This document shows, in pieces, positions 20,126 to 28,279 of a DNA stretch of 28,279 nt (position 1 is its first letter; every line of letters begins with the position of its first letter). The DNA comes from Cylindrobasidium torrendii FP15055 ss-10 (lineage: Eukaryota > Basidiomycota > Agaricomycetes > Agaricales > Physalacriaceae), in NCBI GenBank assembly GCA_000934385.1, contig KN880723.1:1-28279 (forward strand). Direction: 5' to 3'. Below the pieces are notes generated by a model. That model was given only the letters and a program-made list of their open reading frames with translations, was not told where the DNA came from and searched no databases. The translations under genes were made by a program, and so were the position numbers.

Positions 20126-20901
20126 AGGTGATGATGGTCAAGAGCAAACGTGATCGGGGACCCAGGTAGCCGTCGACTTGAGGAAAATGCGCATGCCTGG
20201 CAGATAGTCACCCAAAGGTAGCCCTAACTTTGCATATGTGCAATCCAAAATGACCGAGAACCTAAATTGAGAGCATATATGAAGGTATTTCGTTGATGTT
20301 CAAGATAAAATGACGTCCGCATTGAAGCACCAAGTGACTTTTCCTCAGAGGAGCTGTCTATGCAAGCAAATATCTCACGATAAGATTAGTATCTGAATTT
20401 ACTGGCGTATGTATCCAACTTAGTACAGAATAGGAACTGGAACATCGCCTAACGACGTAACGCCACAATTCAATATCGAATGAACAGGAGGAGGTATGTG
20501 ATGGAATTTTAGCTTCTGTCACCAAGGATTGGCCAAAAATCAAAGTTCTGCGCTCCGGGATACCATAATTCTTGTTCCTGTCTTGCTCATTCCACTGCCA
20601 GTGGCAAACAACCATAAAAAAGAGATGAACCACTTTGTCCGACATAACCAAGATTTCCTGTCATGCAATGAGATCAATCAGACAGACTATAATGTCACAA
20701 ATCTTCGTGCAATAATAGATTTCAACACTGCAAGTAATGTCAGAAAGAAGGCTGAAGCCTGAGAGACCGCCTTCGGGTGCACGGCCCGATCATAGCGAAA
20801 GTGGCTCGGCTTGTCGGCGAACCATGACCAGACCATGACATGAACATCTCAAACCCCAGTGTGACCCATGCCGGGTGTATGCCTTTCCTCCTCATTTTCT
20901 C
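20126..20901. other. Divergent upstream region of copy E and the FAD oxidoreductase
   Basis: Next to copy E (20126-20165) lies the family leader (TGATGGTCAAG, then GTGATCGGGGACCC). No gene is seen between about 20200 and 20800. The last 80 nt contain several upstream ATGs ahead of the oxidoreductase. Confidence 0.5.
20824..20901 (+). promoter_or_regulatory. Cluster of upstream ATGs ahead of the FAD oxidoreductase
   Basis: Five ATGs (20824, 20835, 20840, 20868, 20879) lie before the proposed start at 20902. The first two open four- and two-codon frames that stop at once. The others run out of frame past the start codon. If the transcript begins upstream of them they would act as upstream ORFs and reduce translation; if it begins after about 20880 they are irrelevant. 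Confidence 0.4.
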
Positions 20902-22530
20902 ATGGGTATCGTATTCTCCATAATCAAGTTCGCTCTGGGCACCCTTCAGGAGCTAGCAAACGCATACGGGGTGGTCGCAAAGCGCATCGGTGCAAGTCCT
21001 GGCATACCGGTACCGTCGCCTTCTCAGCCTTTTTGGGCAGTCCCATCCTCACCCTTGTCCCGTCACGGATCGGAACACAGTCTTCCTGTTGACACCGTGG
21101 ATGTTGTTGTCATTGGCTCTGGTATCGCAGGAACCTCCTTTGCGCGCGAGCTCCTGCGCTCGGCAGATGTAGAGCCACCTCGCGTTGTGATGCTCGACGC
21201 TCGTGATGCGTGCTATGGTGCGACTGCCCGAAATGGTGGCCATATCTCGCCTCTCTTGTATCACGAGTTCGACGACTTGGAAAAGACTTTTGGGATAGAC
21301 ATGGCGAAGAACATCATTCATTTTCGACGTGCACACCTCTCTTCCCTTCTCGAAGCTGCGAACGAGGAGGGTCTCCTAGAGAGTAGTCAGGCTCGAAAAG
21401 TGGACACGTACGATGTCTTCTTTGAGGAGACGCTGTACAAGGACATGCACTCAAAGCTCGAGCGCTACCTGGATGTATTTCCCGGGGAGCGCGGCGCGTG
21501 GTCAACGGATGGAGGTCCGGATTCCGGGATGAAGTTGCAACTGGACGAAAGGGTCTGTGGCACCATCAAGACCTGCGGCGGTGCAATTCACCCTTACAGG
21601 CTGGTCAGTGGAATCCTCTCGAACTTGCTTAAAGAATTCGATACCAGGTTGGCAATTCTTTCCCGGTACTTCTGGTCTGAGCTAACGTTTCTCAGATTCT
21701 CCCTCTTCACTCACACACCCTGCATCGATATCATTGTCGAAAGAGACGTGTACGTCGTCCAAACTCCCCGCGGTGCAATCCGCGCGAAGAACATCGTTCA
21801 TGCGACTAACGGCTGGACCTCCAATCTCCTCGCCCCAATGCGCCGCAAGATCATTCCCGTGCGAGGACATATGTCGGCGCAAAGACCAGGACAAGGCTTG
21901 AGCGTAGCACGGGTCGATGGTTTTCAGTCGATGCCAAACTGGCAGGGCACAAGGTCCTTTGTATTTTATCCTGGCACAACCCAAGAGCGCTTCGACTACT
22001 TAACCCAACAACCCAACCTCTCCCAGTCCTCCAGTCTTCTAGGAAGGCCGCCTCGCGGTGAGATGATGTTTGGTGGTGGAATGCAGATGGGCTCGCCATC
22101 GTTCATGGACGCGATTGGCGCTACGGATGACAGTGTCACTCGATTCCCAGATCGAGTGTATCTCGGCGGCGCTCTTCCTGAGTACTTCGGAAGACATTGG
22201 GGAGCGGAGGGAAGAGGCGAGGAAGAAGAAGATTGTCAGTTAGGACGCATGAAGATGGTGTGGTCGGGTATTCTAGGTATTTCGGCGGATCGGATGCCGT
22301 GGGTGGGCAGATTACCTGCAAAGCTCAGCGGACGTGGCGAAGTCAAAAACGGAGGAGAGTGGATTGTTGCAGGGTTCACGGGTGAAGGGATGGCACATGC
22401 GTGGTTGAGTGGTAAAGCTCTGGCACAGATGTTGAGAGCAGGTAACGGAGACGCGCCGGATGGCTTCCCGAGAGTTTTCTTACCAAGTGAGAGTCGATGG
22501 AAGAAGGCTAATATCGAGAACATGCTCTAA
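20902..22530 (+). CDS. FAD-dependent oxidoreductase (DAO family)
   Basis: Flavoenzyme of the D-amino-acid-oxidase-like (DAO) superfamily, oxidising an amine or amino-acid-type substrate with FAD; the substrate cannot be told. Start at 20902 gives 526 aa with one 48-nt intron (21648-21695, branch point GCTAAC). A short hydrophobic N-terminal stretch (GIVFSIIKFALGTL) precedes the Rossmann motif, VVVIGSGIAGTSFA (GxGxxG at ~72-77). Then follow the FAD-contacting GATARNGGH (~106-113), HATNGW in the second half of the nucleotide domain, and the C-terminal AGFTGEGMAHAW that closes over FAD. The insertion at PEYFGRHWGAEGRGEEEEDC is acidic and variable-looking. The intron is a multiple of three and stop-free. 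The GST gene follows 330 nt downstream on the same strand. Confidence 0.9.
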   Translation: MGIVFSIIKFALGTLQELANAYGVVAKRIGASPGIPVPSPSQPFWAVPSSPLSRHGSEHSLPVDTVDVVVIGSGIAGTSFARELLRSADVEPPRVVMLDARDACYGATARNGGHISPLLYHEFDDLEKTFGIDMAKNIIHFRRAHLSSLLEAANEEGLLESSQARKVDTYDVFFEETLYKDMHSKLERYLDVFPGERGAWSTDGGPDSGMKLQLDERVCGTIKTCGGAIHPYRLVSGILSNLLKEFDTRLAILSRYFWSELTFLRFSLFTHTPCIDIIVERDVYVVQTPRGAIRAKNIVHATNGWTSNLLAPMRRKIIPVRGHMSAQRPGQGLSVARVDGFQSMPNWQGTRSFVFYPGTTQERFDYLTQQPNLSQSSSLLGRPPRGEMMFGGGMQMGSPSFMDAIGATDDSVTRFPDRVYLGGALPEYFGRHWGAEGRGEEEEDCQLGRMKMVWSGILGISADRMPWVGRLPAKLSGRGEVKNGGEWIVAGFTGEGMAHAWLSGKALAQMLRAGNGDAPDGFPRVFLPSESRWKKANIENML

Positions 22531-22860
22531 AAACTGCTGTCGTCAGCCCTCATGAATGTTATTATACTTGAATCGTGGACATGTGCAACTGACATTAATG
22601 TATGGCTGACCGAGCTTGACTGAGCGAAGCAGAAGAGAACTGTATGATACAGATGATTGTTCTCATTCAAAAGGATGATGGTTGGACGACATTGCACCTT
22701 CGAAGAGCAAGGACTCTGTGTCATCTTTCGGCTACTCGGTTGACATGGGGCGGATAATTGAGCTTTCATCTCGTCATATCCTTACGGTACTCCCACATAC
22801 ATATACACCCAGTCGACGCTGATACTCTCAGAACTCAGAGCCTCTTCGATATCATACTCC
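22531..22860. other. Intergenic between FAD oxidoreductase and GST
   Basis: 330 nt with no gene; holds the 3' end of the oxidoreductase and the GST promoter. No clear TATA box. Confidence 0.5.
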
Positions 22861-23771
22861 ATGTCCGAGCAAATTACACTCTACAGCGCCACGGTAAGAG
22901 GACATTCTTCTGTATAACGATATCTTATTCTCACTTCGTCTTATAGGTCTGCCCATACGCCCACCGTGTTGGTACCCTGCGAGTGTCACTTCTTCTTTCT
23001 AATATCATCCTGATAGGCAGAACTTGCGCTCAAAGAAGTTGGCGTCGACTTCAAACGCTATGAAATCGACCTCAACAACAAGCCTGACTGGTACGCGCCC
23101 AAAATAAACCGTGCTAGCAAGGTGAGTGTCGCATTTTTTTTGCAAATAAATCGTGTATATTGAGCTACTGCGAGGTTCCCGCACTTGCATACGGTGGCCC
23201 AGATGTGCCGCCCGACCAACCTTCACCGGACTCTACCAAGATTCCGGAGTCGCTCGTCTTGCTGCAGCTCATTCCGGAGCTGTACCCAGGCAGGTCGACA
23301 CTCATCCCCAAAGACCCCATCGTTCTCGCACAAGCCCGAGTCTTCATCGAGACCTTCACAAACGCGTTCATGCCTGCCTGGTCCGCTTTCCTATTCAAAA
23401 ACGCAGACGACGCGGAGGAGCAGATGCGCGCTGCGCTTCAGTGGGTCATGAAGGCCAAGACCCATAAGTACGCCGTGAGCGACGAGTTCACTATTGCCGA
23501 TGCGGCGATTGGACCATTCTTAGCACGTCTTGAGTTATTCCTCGCAAACGATGTGGGGAAGTTTACAGAGGGTCGAGGCAGCAAGTTCATTACGGCTCTG
23601 AGAGCAGACGAGTCGTTCAAGCCGTTCTGGGACTATCTGGACTTAATCAAAGGAAGAGAGAGCTTCAAAAAGACCTGGTCCCCGGTACGTGGATTAAGTG
23701 TGGCTAATTGTTTTTTTTTTGCTCAAGTATCCCAGGACGTGGTTCTTGCCCAGATGAAGACACGCCTGTAG
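22861..23771 (+). CDS. Glutathione S-transferase, Cys-type (omega-like)
   Basis: Cytosolic enzyme expected to use glutathione in thiol-transfer or deglutathionylation reactions. Exons are 22861-22893, 22947-22971, 23021-23121, 23175-23684 and 23736-23771, giving 234 aa, a normal GST length. The N-terminal thioredoxin fold starts LYSATVCPYAHRVELAL. CPYAHR (residues 13-18) supplies the catalytic Cys typical of omega-class enzymes rather than Tyr or Ser. ASKVPALAYGG carries the cis-Pro after the beta strand, and PDSTKIPESLVLL the glutathione-binding Glu/Ser pair. The helical C-terminal domain follows (FTIADAAIGPFLARLE). The exon 3-4 junction uses a GAG acceptor, which gives the only frame matching the family. 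Substrate unknown. Confidence 0.92.
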
Positions 23772-24362
23772 TGTTCAATACGACCTATTATAAGACGCTG
23801 ATACTTGTACTACAAAATGAATTCACCGTTAAACTACAGGCTATGTAAGAAGGTCTGCTCGAAACTTGCTTTAGACTTGCTTGCTAGTGGTGTCGGTATC
23901 AATTTCACTCGATAGACGAGGCCTGACCGCTGAGCATCTGAGTTGGCACTAGTGCATGGTGTAAACATTTCCATTGACATGGACCATTATTATCGTTAGG
24001 CACTTCATTTTCTGCCGCGGGTGCTGCCCACACGAGTAGGTCTTGTCATCGCCTTCAATGGATTGGATCAGTTGCAAAGTCCTACTAACATTCGCTCCCA
24101 CACCAATCCAAGGCAAAGAACTGCGTACGCTCGTTTACTAGCGTGCCAATTACTACCCAACAGTGCATATGCCAGTATTTACTAAAGAGGCTATAGAATC
24201 GCCAGAGATAATGTTTTATCTACAAATGTATCTATGAAGTAAGCTTGTATGTATATATCTTGATATCCTATAGCGCGTCTACAAATGAGTGTGTTTTGCG
24301 AATGAGCCCGTTTACATACCAAATGTAAACCCATCGTTACCTCCAAAACCCAGAGGCCAAAC
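23772..24362. other. Intergenic between convergent GST and ThrE-family genes
   Basis: 591 nt containing the 3' regions of two convergent genes. No gene seen. Confidence 0.55.
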
Positions 24363-26497
24363 CTACATCGAAAACACTCCTCCACCCCTCTTCCTACTCG
24401 GAATAGGATGCACAATAAGCAGAGAAAGTCCCAGTCCCACCGTGACGCCAATCGTCACACTGATGAGCTGCAATCCAACCTGGAACCCACTCTGGTATGT
24501 CTCGTTCGAGCTAATACCCTCAGCGCTCTGTTGTGACACGAATCCGAAGAGACCTCCGGCGCCAAGGCCAGAAGGAACTTGGAAGAGGATGCCGGTGACC
24601 ATGATGACAAAGGCGTTCCCAGAGAAGAAGCGAGAGTAGAGGTTGGCGACGAGTCCCACTGCGAATGCACTACAAAGCGAACGGTCAGAGTATGTAACAA
24701 AGGCAAAGGCAAAGACGCACCCAACACCGGAAGCTATATCCGCCTGATTCACGAACATCCTCGCCGCGAAGAAGTTCGTGGCAAACCCAATAGACGATAT
24801 CGCGACGATGAGAACAAGCTCGACGCTCTTGATGGGCATGAAGTTCCGCAGACTGAGGACGACACTTGCACCGGGGACGGTAAGGAATGCCCAGAAGGGC
24901 GAAGGTGTGACCTGCCACCAGCCACCCGTGGGATCGTGGCTCTCCGTGCACGTATAGTCCGTTATACCGACGATAGGCGACCCGACGAGTCTGGTATACG
25001 CTTTCGCACCGATGCCGAGACCAAAACCTAAGAAGAGGGTGTAGATGACAGCGTACACCATTCGCACAGACCCAGAGACGATGCTGCGTGACATGATCTC
25101 CAGCCCGCCGGACAGAACGATGAAACCAGGCAGGATGAGGATGACACTCCCCGATGCGATGGCGGGATAGCAGAGGCGGTGGGAGGCAGCCATTCCGCCA
25201 GCAATGAACGAGAAGAATGCGGTGATGACGATCTCGAAAACGTTGGAATATAGCTCGTGTCGTGCCGCGAGAAGCTGCATGCCGATGAGGATGGCGCCCA
25301 ATGGCCAGACGGCCAGAGCGTCGAGGAATGAGCCGTTGAATGCCGCGACGGTGATGAACGACGAGGTCAGTCCGCCAATAATCATCAGCAACCACCAGGG
25401 ATATATCTTGGGTGCTTGCATGAGCTGGATGAGTTGCGCAGAGGCATCGTTCACGGACAGGTCGTCGTGGATGACCTTCCAGTACAGCTCGTACGCTTCG
25501 CTGAGCTTGCCCAAATCGAGGCCAGTTGGTTCACGGATGAAGCGAATGGAGGATGTTCCAGTGGTGGCATCGTCAAAGGAGATGAGCATGATGTCGGGGA
25601 GATACATAAGAGCAAGGTCGATCTCGAGCACGCGCGCTGTGCTGGTGATTTGGGCCTGCAGACGATGAGATGGTGCACCGAACATCATCATTGCGCGCGC
25701 CAGACGAAGAATGAAGTCCTGCCGCTCAATGATCTGCGCGACATGGCGGGTGATGTAAATTTCTGCCTTCTTGCGTTTCTCGGATGGCGTACGCGAGAGC
25801 GTGGACTTGAGTTTCTCGCCCCAACTACCACCCTCTTGTACGAGCGTATCGGTAGAATTGGTTCGACTGAGCGGTGGAAGGTCGTTTGTGTATCTGCAGG
25901 TGTGATCAGGACCGTATCATTCTGGAAAGAAAGTCCATGTACGTTGAAAGCTGTGAATCCGACCGAATGATGCCCGGCGCCTGCTTCGCGACCGCAGCGC
26001 CGCTCCACTCACTCCCATATGGAGGCGCCCCGCCACCAGGATACTCGCCAGGTGTATTGACCGCAGTGGAAGCCTGGCTCGCAGGATCGACAGTGCGAGG
26101 TTGGTGTTGATTGTTGTACAAAGTAAGGAGCGAACTGAGAACACCGTTGGGTAGGCCAGGTCTTGTTGTGCCGCCGACACTGCTTTCCTCGTCCCGAACG
26201 CGCCGCTCGATATTGAGCCGCATGGACTGGTGCGGCATACGCGAATACCTACGGACGATATTTGCAGCGCGCTCTTCCGCTGAATTGGGGTCGACTGGCG
26301 GAGTGGCTATCTTGGGCACCTGCTGGTCGCGAGCAGCCCGACTGCTGCGCTCGTATCGCGTCGCGTCCACGCTCGCGTCGTTCTATTATAGATGAATTAG
26401 AAAGTAGAAACCAATAGGACGAACTACTGCATAGACTTACCTGCCCGCCCTCCACGACGCCTGCGTCGTTCTGCCACCTGGGATCTCTACCGTCCAT
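24363..26497 (-). CDS. ThrE/DUF1212 multi-spanning membrane protein (PRM10-like)
   Basis: Member of the ThrE family, whose bacterial founder exports threonine and serine; the fungal relatives (yeast Prm10) are poorly characterised. Exons are 26497-26441, 26382-25943, 25893-24721 and 24669-24363, giving 658 aa. The N-terminal ~190 residues are hydrophilic, with Pro/Gly-rich and basic patches. The ThrE domain follows, opening with RQDFILRLARAMMMFGAPSH (~215-240). Then come about ten hydrophobic segments, including LPGFIVLSGGLEIMSRS, and GVGAFAVGLVANLYSRFF once intron 3 is removed. The start at 26497 has a strong context (ACCATGG); an in-frame ATG at 26515 has a weak one. Intron 3 (24720-24670, 51 nt) is stop-free, but removing it restores the family pattern. 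Substrate unknown. Confidence 0.9.
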
Positions 26498-28279
26498 GGT
26501 GCTGGTGGGTATCATCAAGAGACCACGGACGTTTCCGCAATCCACGGCGCACTGTATCTAACACAAGGTCGGCCTTCCAATTATGCAACATGAATCCCAG
26601 TAAGAAACGACAAGACGCGGACTGATGCGGATCGACTCAAATCAACGCCAGGCGATGCCGAGCGATGGGTTTTGACGCACTTTCGATTTTGCTTCATTTC
26701 AAAAGACTGCAAATTAACAAGATATCTGAAGGAAGTGTTTCAAGTGCCCTAGTTTACGTATGCCGTGAAAAATGCCCTACAAAGTGGCTGTGTGCAACTT
26801 CCAAAAATTTGCAAAGGCAAAGACTCGGCAGAGACATCGACCATGGGCCGTATCGAGGCCGTGATTATGAGAACGTTAAAGTTATCGTGGCACTGGGTCT
26901 TGTAGCAGATACTAGGTAGAAAATACGGTCAATGTTCTCCCTTCATAGAGAGTTGTGCCGGGATGCAACAGGAATTCAGAGTAACAGACAGAGTCTTGGT
27001 CTGTGGTTGCGTCAAAAGTCTTGATGCTACCATTCAATTTACAGTAGAGTATATTTTAACCTTTGTCGCGTCTCAATCAACTAATGCTTTTGCCTTTGTG
27101 ATATCTGGCCTCTTGTCGCCACACTTACCAATGCATCACACGGCCGGAAGGCAATTTCCGAACAAAACGATCGGCTCAGCGCGCTTCGAATTTCGAAACT
27201 GCCAGTCGCTAGCGTTTTGCTGATCATTCCACTGTTCTCACTACGACCACCGTCACCGCATGGAGTTCTTGCCGTCGACTTGTCCCGCCAAGTATTGTGG
27301 ACGTGCCGCCTCAAAAATCTTGATGAATTGACGACCCGTCCCATCCGGTCTCGTCGCGCTTATTTTTGCGCGACACAGGCTGAGAGGTTGGGGAGCGCCG
27401 GAGATGTGGGAGCGGGGAGGCGCGCGAGGACTGCTGCGCGGGTAGGTTCCTCGTGCAGCTGAGGGAGCAATGGGTGGGACCCAAAAGAAGTTGTGCTGCG
27501 CCAGGTTGTACTGGCAGCTGGTTCTTGCACTGAAGTGCAATGGTGTGTGGATGCCCTAACGGAACAAGCCTGATTTCACTGACGTCGCGCTCACGGGATT
27601 CTGCCAGATAGATTGAACACTCTGCGCCTGGCTGAACAACGCGGGGAGGCCACTCCGTGGCCGTCCGCCATACATATTACATCAAGCCAGGTGTTGCCCG
27701 GCGTGCCAAGCACAGCGGTCGCATTTGTCCCCGGCTTGCTTCTGTTGTCACCCAAAAGGCAGCCTTCGCGGATTCCTATGGCAAGAAGTACTCTCATTGC
27801 CTTTTGGCACCGCTGGTATGTCCGCTACACTAGCCCTGCCCCAACCCGTCCTGCCATATGTTTCTATCCCGTCCCCGCCCAGCCCGCCTACCTCTTGCTC
27901 TGTAATCATAACCATGTCATTTCACTAATCCCCTTGCCTAGGTTTCTTTTCTTGTTGCAAAGCAGGTCACAAGCACCCTGGTGAAGGTAAGGTAGAACTG
28001 CAGAGAGGGAAAGATTGGCAAAGGGTTGGTAGTAGTGTAGTAGTATACTATGTGTAGTCCGATGCTCCAAAATGACATTATTCTGTTTGACCTTGAATTT
28101 CACCCCTTCGTAAATGTCTGATATTGAATGGGAATAAGATATGCTTTCTATCTATGCCAGCGTCGAAAAGATGATTTTGCATCGGTTTGGTTGCCTGACA
28201 TTGTTGTTAAATGAAATCTGCATCATTTGGCGTATCATTTGGCGTCGTTAAAATGACGGTAGGACACCTATGTGATGCG
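26498..28279. other. Right-edge region without a supported gene
   Basis: About 1.8 kb upstream of the ThrE-family gene. Short open frames (for example 26963-27223 and 27613-27984) overlap antisense frames and resemble nothing. A CRE-like TGACGTCG lies at 27580-27587. It may be an upstream region plus the 3' end of a gene beyond the window. Confidence 0.45.

Noticed and set aside
27613..27984. 123-codon open frame near the right edge
   Set aside because: Composition and content look non-coding, it overlaps other frames, and no family is recognisable.
1..28279. Transposon or retroelement content, CRISPR arrays
   Set aside because: No reverse transcriptase, integrase or transposase motifs, long terminal repeats or regularly spaced repeats were seen; CRISPR is not expected in a fungus.

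Overview
The window looks like nuclear DNA of a filamentous basidiomycete, most likely an Agaricomycete. Genes are packed on both strands and cut by many very short introns (45-66 nt). Donors are mostly GTRNGT, branch points are of CTRAY type, and base composition is near 50% GC. The recognisable proteins (a fungal MscS/Msy channel with an EF-hand, eIF3f, Tom7, a class V aminotransferase, an FAD/DAO oxidoreductase, an omega-like GST and a ThrE/PRM10-type membrane protein) are all normal fungal genes. No phylogenetic search was possible, so the placement is inference.

Layout from left to right: a left-edge fragment (copy A) and a complete gene (copy B) of an unrecognised paralogous family, both minus; an unrecognised Ser/Pro-rich gene with a reading-frame problem (plus, ~2161-4260); the EF-hand MscS channel (plus, ~4999-7160); family copy C (plus, 7691-8765); a doubtful 210-codon ORF (9140-9772); eIF3f (minus, 10588-11580) head to head with the four-exon TOM7 gene (plus, 11673-11980); a gene-poor 1.9 kb; a PLP-dependent class V aminotransferase with a long Ser-rich tail (plus, 13898-16001); a gene-poor 1.4 kb; family copies D and E in tandem (minus, 17435-20125); an FAD oxidoreductase and an omega-like GST in the same direction (plus, 20902-23771); a ThrE/DUF1212 transporter-like protein (minus, 24363-26497); and 1.8 kb at the right edge without a convincing gene.

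The most striking content is the five-member family A-E. The four complete members share a four-exon structure with intron phases 0, 1, 0 and an invariant 82-nt second exon. They also share a His/Cys-containing core block (TRHP[IV]TG ... PYPxLPxF ... AHxC), a variable tail with a G-x-W spot and a basic end, and a similar ~40-nt sequence just upstream of the start codon. I do not recognise the family. The array is interrupted by unrelated genes, one member (C) is inverted, and A/B and D/E form two tandem pairs. The remaining genes are mostly housekeeping or general metabolism and do not form an evident pathway cluster. All gene models below were spliced by eye and have not been tested against transcripts.
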